From: Acidobacteriaceae bacterium
GTDB taxonomy: Bacteria; Acidobacteriota; Terriglobia; Terriglobales; Acidobacteriaceae
Direction of reading: 5' to 3'
DNA length: 9,510 nucleotides
Assembly: GCA_003139975.1 (NCBI GenBank)
Contig: PLHN01000433.1
Location: 1-9,510 of the forward strand
This document shows positions 1-5,999 of this stretch, in pieces; positions within the stretch are counted from its first letter, which is position 1, and the number at the start of each line of letters is the position of its first letter. Position numbers and translations under genes: made by a program. The notes beneath the pieces are model-generated. The model searched no databases. It was not told the origin of the DNA and saw only the letters and a program-made list of their open reading frames with translations.

Positions 1-1392
1 GTCGACCTCAAGTGCAACATGCGGCTGGGGCGCGATTTTTCCATCGCCGATCTGCGCCAGCAAGGTTACAAGGCAATTTTCCTGGGCATTGGCCTGCCCA
101 AGGGACGCAAACTCAATCTGCCCGGCGGCGATCGCGAGATGGTTTACGACGGCATGGATTTTTTGCGCGCCTTCAACGAAGGCAAGCCGCTCGTGCTGGG
201 CCGCCGTGTGGTTGTCATCGGCGGCGGAAATGTGGCCTACGACGTAGCGCGTTCGGCGGTTCGTCCGGAAATGTCGTCCATGAGCGAGACCATTTCGGAG
301 ATGGGGCGCGGTGAGCAGGTCGCCTACGATGTCGCCCGCTCGGCGCTGCGCATGAGCAGCGATAAGGAAGTTCATGTCGTCTGCCTGGAGAGCCGCGCGG
401 AAATGCCGGCCGACGAAGTCGAGATCATTGAGGGCGAAGAGGAAGGGCTTAAACTGCACAGCTCGTGCGGCCCGAAAGAAATTCTCGGGCAGAACGGCAC
501 GGTCACAGGGCTGCGCACGATCCGCTGTACGGCGGTATTCGATGCGAACCGCCGCTTCAATCCAACATTCGACGAAAACGAAGTCGAAGATATTCCCGCC
601 GATACGGTCATCTTCGCTATCGGGCAATCGTCGGATCTATCGTTTTTGAAGCCGGAGGACGGAGTTGAGAGCGAGCGCGGGTTGATTAAGGTCAACCGCG
701 AGACCTATCAGACCACCGCGCCTGACGTATTTGCCTGCGGCGATATTGCCCACGGGCCACGGCTTTTCATCGACGCAATCGCTTCCGCGCAGGTGGCGGC
801 GCGCTCCATGCACGATTTTCTGCGCGGTACGCGGACAGAGATTGCTGTCCGCAGCCACTGGGCGCCGGCCGTCTACACCATGGCCGAGGGATGGGAGCGT
901 ACGCCGCGCAGCAATCCGCCGGTTATTGACGCGACGCAACGCGCCTCTTCACTCGACATCATCGAGGAATCGTACCCCACGCAGGAAGCGCACAGGCAGG
1001 CGTCGCGGTGCCTCCGCTGCAACGTCAATACTGTGTTCGATACCTCCATCTGCATCGCCTGCAACGGCTGTGTCGACGTCTGCCCCATGAACATCATCAA
1101 GCTGGTCGGCCTGAGCGAACTCTGCAAGGAAGACCGCTGGCTCGACATGGTTTCGTCTTCGCTCGAAGTCAGCCGCGACGACCTGCGGCGCATGGGCAAG
1201 ACCGATCTCGACTCGCTCGGTGGCGTGATGCTGAAGGATGAGACGACGTGCATCCGCTGCGCCCTGTGCGCTTCGCGCTGCCCGACGCACGCAATCATGA
1301 TGAAGAAATTCGAGTTCTACCGCGAGTGCGTGACGGTGCCGACTCGAAACGAAAAGATCCTCTATCACACGGATGGAAACGGCACGCGCTGA
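1..1392 (+). CDS. FAD/NAD(P)-dependent oxidoreductase with C-terminal 2x[4Fe-4S] ferredoxin domain (5' partial)
   Basis: The frame is open from base 1 and the first in-frame ATG (19) lies inside a conserved fold, so the gene begins upstream of the window. Residues here count from base 1. Seen: a Rossmann NAD(P)-binding motif VVVIGGGNVA at about 70-79, an FAD-binding 'CGD' segment at 246-248, a CLRC pair at 337/340, and two CxxCxxCxxxCP clusters at 351/354/357/361 and 417/420/423/427. This order matches the GltD/NfnB-like class of NAD(P)H oxidoreductases joined to a bacterial ferredoxin, so electron transfer between NAD(P)H, flavin and two [4Fe-4S] clusters is expected, probably in the cytoplasm. 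The part missing at the 5' end should hold the first half of the FAD domain. Only 17 bases separate it from the TauE/SafE-like gene, which implies cotranscription with the cbb3 assembly genes. It is often labelled glutamate synthase small subunit, but no large subunit is nearby and a role in glutamate synthesis is unlikely. Odd: an 11-residue repeat inside the NAD(P) domain (see the repeat entry). The physiological partner is unknown. Confidence 0.88.
   Translation, partial: VDLKCNMRLGRDFSIADLRQQGYKAIFLGIGLPKGRKLNLPGGDREMVYDGMDFLRAFNEGKPLVLGRRVVVIGGGNVAYDVARSAVRPEMSSMSETISEMGRGEQVAYDVARSALRMSSDKEVHVVCLESRAEMPADEVEIIEGEEEGLKLHSSCGPKEILGQNGTVTGLRTIRCTAVFDANRRFNPTFDENEVEDIPADTVIFAIGQSSDLSFLKPEDGVESERGLIKVNRETYQTTAPDVFACGDIAHGPRLFIDAIASAQVAARSMHDFLRGTRTEIAVRSHWAPAVYTMAEGWERTPRSNPPVIDATQRASSLDIIEESYPTQEAHRQASRCLRCNVNTVFDTSICIACNGCVDVCPMNIIKLVGLSELCKEDRWLDMVSSSLEVSRDDLRRMGKTDLDSLGGVMLKDETTCIRCALCASRCPTHAIMMKKFEFYRECVTVPTRNEKILYHTDGNGTR
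232..351 (+). repeat. Internal repeat in the NAD(P)-binding domain: two 33-base units 87 bases apart
   Basis: Bases 232-264 encode VAYDVARSAVR and bases 319-351 encode VAYDVARSALR. The units are exactly 29 codons apart and differ by one residue. Their DNA differs at several positions, mostly third codon positions, so this is not a recent exact copy or an obvious assembly artefact. The first unit directly follows the GGGN of the dinucleotide-binding loop. The second follows GRGEQ, which loosely resembles such a loop. The segment between them contains MSSMSETISEMGRGEQ. It may be an old local duplication or a family-specific insertion. Confidence 0.75.
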
Positions 1393-1397
1393 CGCGC

Positions 1398-1403
1398 AAG
1401 GAG
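1398..1403 (+). promoter_or_regulatory. Ribosome binding site deciding a GTG start
   Basis: AAGGAG lies six bases upstream of GTG 1410. It fixes the start of the TauE/SafE-like gene just after the upstream stop (1390-1392), rather than at the in-frame ATG at 1248, which would put about 54 extra non-homologous residues inside the preceding gene. Confidence 0.75.
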
Positions 1404-1409
1404 CGTCGA

Positions 1410-2135
1410 GTGACTGGCATTGAAATCTGGGTCGTGTTCACGCTGGGTCTGGTCAGCAGCCTGCATTGCATGCAGATGTGCGGACCGATCGTGCTCTCCC
1501 ACAGCGTGGCGCTCGATCAAGTGAAAACTGGTGCGGGACGCGCGCCCGGATCTTTGCTCTTCGGTCACTTCGCGTACAACGCCGGACGCATTCTCACTTA
1601 TTCCTTGTTGGGTGCGGCTGCTGGATTGGCGGGAAAAACGGTGGGACTGATCGGACGGCTGGCCGGCGTCACTAGCGCGCTCGCCATCATCGGCGGCGTT
1701 CTGATGCTGGTTGCGGGCCTGGTCATGTTTGGCGCCTTCCCGGCCGTGCAAACGTTTGGCGGCAGCTTCTTCCGAATCACATCCAGATTTCTTCGTCCGC
1801 TAAGTAGCCTGCTTGCGTCGCCCAAAGCGGGCAGAAGATTCTTGCTCGGCCTGGCGCTCGGATTTCTTCCTTGCGGACTGATCTACGCTGCGCTGCTACG
1901 CGCGTTGGCAACCGGTTCAGCCCTTTGGGGAGCCGCGACCATGGCCGCTTTTGGGGCGGGTACGGCTGGCGCTTTGCTCGCGGTCGGCATTTTCTCATCG
2001 GCGATTCGCAGGCGGTTCAATCAGTGGGGAACGCAATTGGCCGCAGTCAGTGTCATGGCCATGGGCGCGCTTTTGATCGTGCGGGGCACGATGCCGGGAA
2101 TTCTCGCAGGAGCGCATGCCCATGTCTGCCACTGA
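1410..2135 (+). CDS. Sulfite exporter TauE/SafE family (DsbD_2-like) membrane protein
   Basis: A 241-residue polytopic inner-membrane protein starting at GTG 1410. Seen: an N-terminal first helix ending in an H-C-x3-C-G-P motif (H19, C20, C24, within LHCMQMCGPI), several hydrophobic segments rich in Gly and Ala, the conserved segment GFLPCGLIYAALLRA around C155, and the C-terminal tail AHAHVCH. These are hallmarks of the DsbD_2 group annotated as sulfite exporter TauE/SafE family, which often sits in cbb3 oxidase clusters near ccoG and ccoI. Known for the family: a role in metal (copper) or redox handling for oxidase assembly is commonly suggested, but the substrate is not firmly established. 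The conserved Cys and the terminal His/Cys tail suit metal or thiol chemistry (inference). Its last 14 bases overlap ccoG, which implies translational coupling. It is probably not a true sulfite exporter. Confidence 0.85.
   Translation: MTGIEIWVVFTLGLVSSLHCMQMCGPIVLSHSVALDQVKTGAGRAPGSLLFGHFAYNAGRILTYSLLGAAAGLAGKTVGLIGRLAGVTSALAIIGGVLMLVAGLVMFGAFPAVQTFGGSFFRITSRFLRPLSSLLASPKAGRRFLLGLALGFLPCGLIYAALLRALATGSALWGAATMAAFGAGTAGALLAVGIFSSAIRRRFNQWGTQLAAVSVMAMGALLIVRGTMPGILAGAHAHVCH
2108..2112 (+). promoter_or_regulatory. Ribosome binding site of ccoG, within the upstream gene
   Basis: AGGAG lies nine bases before ATG 2122 and only three before ATG 2116. The spacing favours 2122. The start therefore lies inside the last codons of the TauE/SafE-like gene. 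Confidence 0.6.
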
Positions 2136-3492
2136 ACAAGGGTCGGAACCCGGCAACGAACTCGTCGTAATCGCGGACAAGCCGCAACCCAAGCCGAAGG
2201 CCGCCAGGCCAACCCCCATCGATCCCGGCTTCCACTATCACCGTCTGCGCAAGACTGTTCATGTCATCTGCGTCATTATTTTCTTCCTGCTGCCGCTGAC
2301 CAACCTGATGCGCATTGATATCCCGCGCCAGCGTGTCTTTTTCTTCGGCTACGAGCTTTTGATCAGCGAGTTTTCCATCATCTTTTTTTCGATGATGTTC
2401 CTGATGTTCGTGGTGGCGGCAATGGCCGTCATGTGGGGACGCGTGTACTGCGGCTATCTCTGCCCGCAAATGATCTTCAGTGAGGCCTCCATCGCGCTCG
2501 AAGGCCGGCTGCAGCGCACGGTGAACAAGTATGTCAAGGGCGACGGCACGAAACGCACTGTGCTCAGCCGAGCGTTGTTCTACCTGATTTCCGGGGCTGC
2601 GGCGGTCGTCCTTTCTTTTGTCTTCATTGCGTACTTTGTTGAGCCGAGGGACCTGCTGCATCGCCTGTTGTCGCTCGATATCAAGACCGCCGGCGGCATT
2701 GCCGGGGCCGCAACCACGCTGCTCACGCTGATCGATTTTCTATTTGTCCGGCTGACGTTCTGCACCACCGTCTGCCCCTATGGCTACCTGCAAGGCATGC
2801 TCACCGACGGCCACACGCTGCTTGTGCACTATCGCGACGATAGTCACGAATGCATCGAGTGCATGAAATGCATGCGCGTCTGTCACATGGGCATCGACAT
2901 CCGACATTCGCCCTACCAGATCGAATGCGTGGGCTGCGGCGAATGCATTGAGGCCTGCAACGTCGTGCTGGCGAAGCTGGGCGAGCCCGGGCTGATCCAC
3001 TACGTGTGGGGCGAGCAGGGCGAGCGGCTCGGCACCGGCGACAAAACCTGGTTCCAGAAAATTGGACTGCGCGACGCCAAGCGCGTGGTCCTGATGCTGG
3101 TGCTGCTTTTCTACGCGATCGGCCTGTTCACGGCGCTCTCCATGCGGCATTCCGTGCTGGTGCAGATTTCGCCCGTGCGCGCCACCCTGTACCGCCAAGA
3201 TAAAGACGGCACGGTGTACAACACTTTCCGCCTCAAGGCAGCCAACCGCAGCCACCAACAACAGACGGTGGTGCTCGGGATTGTAGGGCTGGCAGGAATT
3301 CATTTTTCGTCGTTCGAAAACGCAGTGGTGGTTAGCCCTGGCCAGACTGTCGACCGTGATTTCGAAATCGCGGCATCGCCCGGAAGCGGCCTGATCGCGG
3401 GCGTCAATCATTTCAGCCTCAGCAGCCGCGTGGGCAATGAGCGTGAGTCGTTCGACGAGACATTCATTACGCCGTTCAAAGATTCGCAGTGA
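2122..3492 (+). CDS. ccoG: Cytochrome c oxidase accessory protein CcoG (FixG/RdxA), membrane iron-sulfur cupric reductase
   Basis: About 456 residues, a normal length for the family. Seen in order: a cytoplasmic N-terminus, transmembrane helices, a CGYLCPQ motif (C110, C114), further helices, CTTVCPYGY (C214, C218), two ferredoxin-type clusters (C244/C247/C250/C254 with GIDIR after it, and C269/C272/C275/C279), a late transmembrane helix near 317-335, and a C-terminal beta-rich domain corresponding to FixG_C, probably periplasmic. Known: CcoG supports cbb3-type cytochrome oxidase biogenesis, and the Rhodobacter protein reduces Cu(II) to Cu(I), supplying the form carried by CcoI. Odd: the first ferredoxin cluster reads CHMGIDIR, with His where the family usually has Pro, and the TM motif reads CPQMIFSEA rather than the common CPQTVFTE type. 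ATG 2116 is the alternative start and adds two residues. The gene overlaps the upstream gene by 14 bases; a 93-base gap follows. Confidence 0.93.
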   Translation: MSATEQGSEPGNELVVIADKPQPKPKAARPTPIDPGFHYHRLRKTVHVICVIIFFLLPLTNLMRIDIPRQRVFFFGYELLISEFSIIFFSMMFLMFVVAAMAVMWGRVYCGYLCPQMIFSEASIALEGRLQRTVNKYVKGDGTKRTVLSRALFYLISGAAAVVLSFVFIAYFVEPRDLLHRLLSLDIKTAGGIAGAATTLLTLIDFLFVRLTFCTTVCPYGYLQGMLTDGHTLLVHYRDDSHECIECMKCMRVCHMGIDIRHSPYQIECVGCGECIEACNVVLAKLGEPGLIHYVWGEQGERLGTGDKTWFQKIGLRDAKRVVLMLVLLFYAIGLFTALSMRHSVLVQISPVRATLYRQDKDGTVYNTFRLKAANRSHQQQTVVLGIVGLAGIHFSSFENAVVVSPGQTVDRDFEIAASPGSGLIAGVNHFSLSSRVGNERESFDETFITPFKDSQ

Positions 3493-3540
3493 GTCCCAGG
3501 GCTCCCCGCGAGTAGTAAATCGTACGCCGTTCACGAAAGA

Positions 3541-3566
3541 CCCCGAGGTCCAAAAACAGATCGGGG
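3541..3566 (+). other. Possible hairpin in the ccoG to beta-barrel gene leader
   Basis: CCCCGA (3541-3546) can pair with TCGGGG (3561-3566) across a 14-base loop, and a competing small hairpin GACC/GGTC (3539-3550) uses some of the same bases. It is followed by AATTAATAAGGAGG, so it lies just before the next ribosome binding site. It has no T tract and is not a canonical terminator. It could affect mRNA stability or translation; the stem is short and may be chance. Confidence 0.3.
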
Positions 3567-3573
3567 AATTAAT

Positions 3574-3580
3574 AAGGAGG
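3574..3580 (+). promoter_or_regulatory. Strong ribosome binding site of the exported beta-barrel gene
   Basis: A full-consensus AAGGAGG lies five bases before ATG 3586. A second AAGGAG (3591-3596) precedes another in-frame ATG at 3607 by ten bases, so a second start giving a protein seven residues shorter is possible. Consensus strength suggests this gene is translated at a high level. Confidence 0.7.
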
Positions 3581-3585
3581 AACTA

Positions 3586-4728
3586 ATGATAAGGAGAAAG
3601 GCAAGAATGTTCCGGATCGCGGGCGCGATAGTACTCGTGATCGCTGTAATCGCCTCCGTCCCGGCTTTGGCTCAACAGACGGGACCCCTTCAACTCGCCG
3701 CCAACACAAGTGCGCCGGTTGTTTCCAAACCGGCGGCAGAGATTACACCTTCATCCTCCGCGCTGCAGGCGCGCATTGACGCGCAGCAGCAGGAGATTAA
3801 CAGGCTGAATGCATTGGTCGAAAGGCTGGAGTACATGATGGAGCCGGTCGCTTCCAATCACGCAATTCTGCCGGGTTCCAGCATCGGGTTCCTGCCCTAT
3901 CCTTCGCCCTCTCCCGCGCCGTCTGCACCGCCGGTTTCTGCCGGTTACACAGCACCGCGCGAGTTGCTGCCGGACATCGGCCAGATCGGCTCCGAACTCG
4001 GCTTCTTCGTCGGTGGAGCAACGAATCCATACAAGGACAACAAGGGCTTTGCCTCGGGCGGTTACATCGATCTGCCGTGGAAGAACGTTCCGGGCGGCAA
4101 GCTGTCGTACGAAATCATGATTGGCCTGCAACGGTCCGTCACCACTACAACGTCGACTTCGGGTGTGAATGCCCTGGTCAACGCGGCGCTCAACAACTAT
4201 CTGGTCGCCGCCGGATTGGAATCGCTCCCGAGCGTCACTAACTATCTGGCCGGACCTCTGCCGGCCGTGGCACAGAACGTACAAGAGCGGTCGAAGGTTC
4301 TCACTGTTGCGCCCTTCGAGCTCAAGTACCAACTCACCAAGATGGGCAGATTCCGGCCTTATGCGGTGGCAGGCGTTGGCACGTATGTTTGGATCGGATC
4401 GGATAACAATACGAGCTCATTCGACGCAGTCGCAGCGCTGAATGCCGTGAACCCAAGCCTGGGTCTGGGCACTGCTTATGGACCGCTATTTAATTCCCTG
4501 TTGCGCGGATCGCAGATCGGCGGACTGGCCCCGACGTCACCGGAGCTGGCTGCGCGCGGCGTTCCGCACGGCCAGGGCAACATCATGTTCGGCGGCCAGG
4601 TTGGCGGTGGATTCGACGTGCGCATTACACCTCGGCTTTCGTTCGGCGCTGACTTCCGCCACAACTTTGTGGAAGGCAAGAACAGCGGATTCAGCACGTT
4701 TGCATTCAAGCAAGGCCTGAACTGGTAA
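3586..4728 (+). CDS. Exported protein with coiled coil, Pro-rich linker and predicted outer-membrane beta-barrel
   Basis: A 380-residue protein I cannot assign to a named family. Seen: a basic N-terminus and hydrophobic core followed by ALA|QQ, a Sec signal peptide with likely cleavage after residue 29; a Gln/Leu/Arg-rich coiled-coil segment at about 58-86 (RIDAQQQEINRLNALVERLE); a Pro/Ser-rich linker near 102-120; then about 250 residues rich in Gly, Asn and alternating hydrophobic residues, with strand-like stretches such as KLSYEIMIGLQRS, GRFRPYAVAGVGTYVWIG and RLSFGADFRHNF. It ends in ...GLNW; a terminal aromatic residue is typical of outer-membrane beta-barrels. The overall look is that of an OmpW/OmpA-type barrel with a periplasmic N-terminal stalk. 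It has no lipobox and no cysteine in the mature part that I can see. It sits 93 bases after ccoG and 18 bases before the first ferritin-like gene, so it belongs to the same transcription unit. A role in metal or small-solute passage, or as an envelope scaffold, is inference from context only. Confidence 0.8.
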   Translation: MIRRKARMFRIAGAIVLVIAVIASVPALAQQTGPLQLAANTSAPVVSKPAAEITPSSSALQARIDAQQQEINRLNALVERLEYMMEPVASNHAILPGSSIGFLPYPSPSPAPSAPPVSAGYTAPRELLPDIGQIGSELGFFVGGATNPYKDNKGFASGGYIDLPWKNVPGGKLSYEIMIGLQRSVTTTTSTSGVNALVNAALNNYLVAAGLESLPSVTNYLAGPLPAVAQNVQERSKVLTVAPFELKYQLTKMGRFRPYAVAGVGTYVWIGSDNNTSSFDAVAALNAVNPSLGLGTAYGPLFNSLLRGSQIGGLAPTSPELAARGVPHGQGNIMFGGQVGGGFDVRITPRLSFGADFRHNFVEGKNSGFSTFAFKQGLNW

Positions 4729-4746
4729 GAAACCGGAGGCGGAAAT

Positions 4747-5301
4747 ATGTCGATGAACGATAGCAAGACAAATCCGAAGACGGTTTCGCGGCGGCAGGTC
4801 CTGCGTGCAGGAGGGCTTTCGGTGGCGGCGGGAGTCATGGCTTCGGCCATGCCCGCTGCGGCCAAAGAAGCCCGCTATGCCGGCGATCTCGCGATTCTGA
4901 ACGTGGCATTGGGACTGGAGCACCAGGCCATTGCCGCCTACGACGCGGGCGCCAAGAGCAAACTGCTCAGCGCGGATCAGCTCAAGCTGGCCGTCAGTTT
5001 TCAAAACGATCACAAACGCCACCGCGACGCATTGACGAAATTCATCAAGCGTTACGGCGGAGCTCCGGTCGAGCCCAAGCCGACTTACGACTTCGGCACG
5101 ATCACTTCGGCAACGGACATCGTCAAACTGGCGCAAAGCCTGGAGGACGGCGCCATGGGCGCATATTTAGCCAATGCCGGCAACCTCGTGAACCGCGAAA
5201 TACTCAACGCCGCGGTTCCCATTCTTGAGGACGAAGTGCGCCACAACACCGTCTTCAAACAGCTGCTCGGCATGAATGTAACCGAGCGGCTGAAATATTG
5301 A
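4747..5301 (+). CDS. Tat-exported ferritin-like domain protein (first of a tandem pair)
   Basis: 184 residues, starting at ATG 4747 with GGAGG (4735-4739) seven bases upstream. Seen: a twin-arginine signal SRRQVLRAGG at 14-23, a weakly hydrophobic Ala/Gly core and a likely cleavage after AAA at about 39; then a four-helix ferritin-like fold. Candidate metal ligands by helix: E58 (LEHQAIAAY), D88/H89/H92 (NDHKRHRD), E133 (LEDGAMGAY), and E163 with H166 (DEVRH). These fit a di-metal carboxylate site, except that helix B shows DHxxH where canonical ferritins have ExxH. Similar proteins are labelled 'ferritin-like domain-containing protein' (Ferritin_2-like). Tat export implies folding, and perhaps metal loading, before export to the periplasm. 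It may bind or oxidise iron or another metal; storage as a 24-mer shell is not implied. The next gene, 20 bases downstream, is a diverged duplicate. Confidence 0.87.
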   Translation: MSMNDSKTNPKTVSRRQVLRAGGLSVAAGVMASAMPAAAKEARYAGDLAILNVALGLEHQAIAAYDAGAKSKLLSADQLKLAVSFQNDHKRHRDALTKFIKRYGGAPVEPKPTYDFGTITSATDIVKLAQSLEDGAMGAYLANAGNLVNREILNAAVPILEDEVRHNTVFKQLLGMNVTERLKY

Positions 5302-5307
5302 AGGCGG

Positions 5308-5314
5308 AAGGAGG
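5308..5314 (+). promoter_or_regulatory. Ribosome binding site deciding the start of the second ferritin-like gene
   Basis: A full AAGGAGG lies seven bases before ATG 5322. It rules out the in-frame TTG at 5298, which would place the site inside the coding sequence and overlap the previous stop. Confidence 0.75.
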
Positions 5315-5321
5315 AAAGTTC

Positions 5322-5885
5322 ATGATGGCAGAAAAACCGGAAGTGAACTTAGTGGAGCCCGTTCTCGAGGAGAAAAACGTGCGTCGGGAATGGCTTCGAC
5401 TGGCCAGCACGGCAAGTGCGGGAGCAATCCTGTTCTTGCTGACGGGCAAGACCAAGCAGTTACATGCGCAATCGAAGGAAGGCGACCTGGGCATTATGTC
5501 GGCGGCTCTCTATTTGGAGAACGAAGCAGTTGCCGCTTACCAGGCGGGAGCGGAGAGCAAGCTGCTGTCACCGGGCGTGCTCGCTGCCGCGGTTGCGTTC
5601 CAGAGCGATCACAAGTATCACCGCGACGGACTCAGCGGTGTGCTCAAGTCGTTCGGTGTCGAACCGAAAGGGCCGGAAAAGAAATATAACTTCGGAAGCT
5701 TGCACAGCGAAAACGACATCCTTCGCCTGGCTCGCGACCGGGAGAACGGCGCCGTGCTGGCCTATGGCACGCTGGCGTCGAACATCCTAACCAAAGCAGT
5801 GCTGAACTTTGGCGCGAACGTGCTGGTGGATGAAGTTCGCCACCGCACGATTTTGAACGCCGCGCTGGGCATTCCGAATTATTAG
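5322..5885 (+). CDS. Ferritin-like domain protein with Tat-like N-terminus (second of a tandem pair)
   Basis: 187 residues from ATG 5322 (ATG 5325 is also possible). Seen: an acidic N-terminal extension, then VRREWLRLAS at 20-29 followed by a hydrophobic stretch to about residue 42 (SAGAILFLLTG) and a possible HAQ cleavage near 49-50. This is a Tat-like signal, or possibly an uncleaved membrane anchor. The ferritin-like part repeats the pattern of the preceding gene: E66 (LENEAVAAY), D96/H97/H100 (SDHKYHRD), E141 (RENGAVLAY), and E171 with H174 (DEVRH). Shared blocks such as AYxAGAxSKLLS, AVxFQxDHKxHRD and DEVRHxT show the two genes arose by tandem duplication, while the N-termini and many surface positions have diverged. 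Conservation of all ligand positions in both copies argues that both bind metal; a heteromeric complex is plausible (inference). The gene ends 114 bases before the small membrane-protein gene. Confidence 0.85.
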   Translation: MMAEKPEVNLVEPVLEEKNVRREWLRLASTASAGAILFLLTGKTKQLHAQSKEGDLGIMSAALYLENEAVAAYQAGAESKLLSPGVLAAAVAFQSDHKYHRDGLSGVLKSFGVEPKGPEKKYNFGSLHSENDILRLARDRENGAVLAYGTLASNILTKAVLNFGANVLVDEVRHRTILNAALGIPNY

Positions 5886-5914
5886 TTTCGGTTGCCGAAC
5901 TATTTCCAGGGAGG

Positions 5915-5934
5915 GGGCCGGCGCTTGCCGGCCC
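5915..5934 (+). other. Strong GC hairpin in the intergenic gap before the small membrane-protein gene
   Basis: GGGCCGGC (5915-5922) pairs perfectly with GCCGGCCC (5927-5934) around a four-base GCTT loop. The following bases ACATTCCAAATTT contain no proper T tract, so this is not a canonical intrinsic terminator. It could be an mRNA-stabilising 3' end protecting the ferritin-like part of the transcript, or a partial attenuator lowering expression of the ccoI part. Confidence 0.6.
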
Positions 5935-5999
5935 ACATTCCAAATTTCTGGGGCGAAACGGGACACAGATCTCGCACCCCGCCGAACGGAGTTGAAAGC

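Noticed and set aside
1..6. GTCGAC (SalI site) at the first bases, which could hint at a cloning junction
   Set aside because: The reading frame across it matches the expected protein, so it is ordinary coding sequence.
682..695. FNR/Anr-like box TTGATTAAGGTCAA, one mismatch from TTGATnnnnATCAA, attractive in a cbb3 context
   Set aside because: It lies deep inside the oxidoreductase coding sequence (encoding part of GLIKVN), with no gene start nearby, so it is probably chance.
1248..1409. In-frame N-terminal extension of the TauE/SafE-like gene from ATG 1248
   Set aside because: It overlaps the ferredoxin domain of the upstream gene and is Arg/His-rich; GTG 1410 has a good ribosome binding site and yields the conserved N-terminus.
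2740..3534. Minus-strand open frame (264 codons) opposite ccoG
   Set aside because: It is antisense to the ferredoxin and FixG_C regions; its His/Ala/Asp-rich composition is that of a codon shadow.
3493..3585. Possible sigma70 promoter in the gap after ccoG
   Set aside because: No -35/-10 pair with acceptable spacing could be identified; the gap holds only weak hairpins and the ribosome binding site.
5892..5999. TTG-started extension of the small membrane protein
   Set aside because: It would translate through the GC hairpin and lacks a ribosome binding site; ATG 6000 has GGAG at proper spacing.
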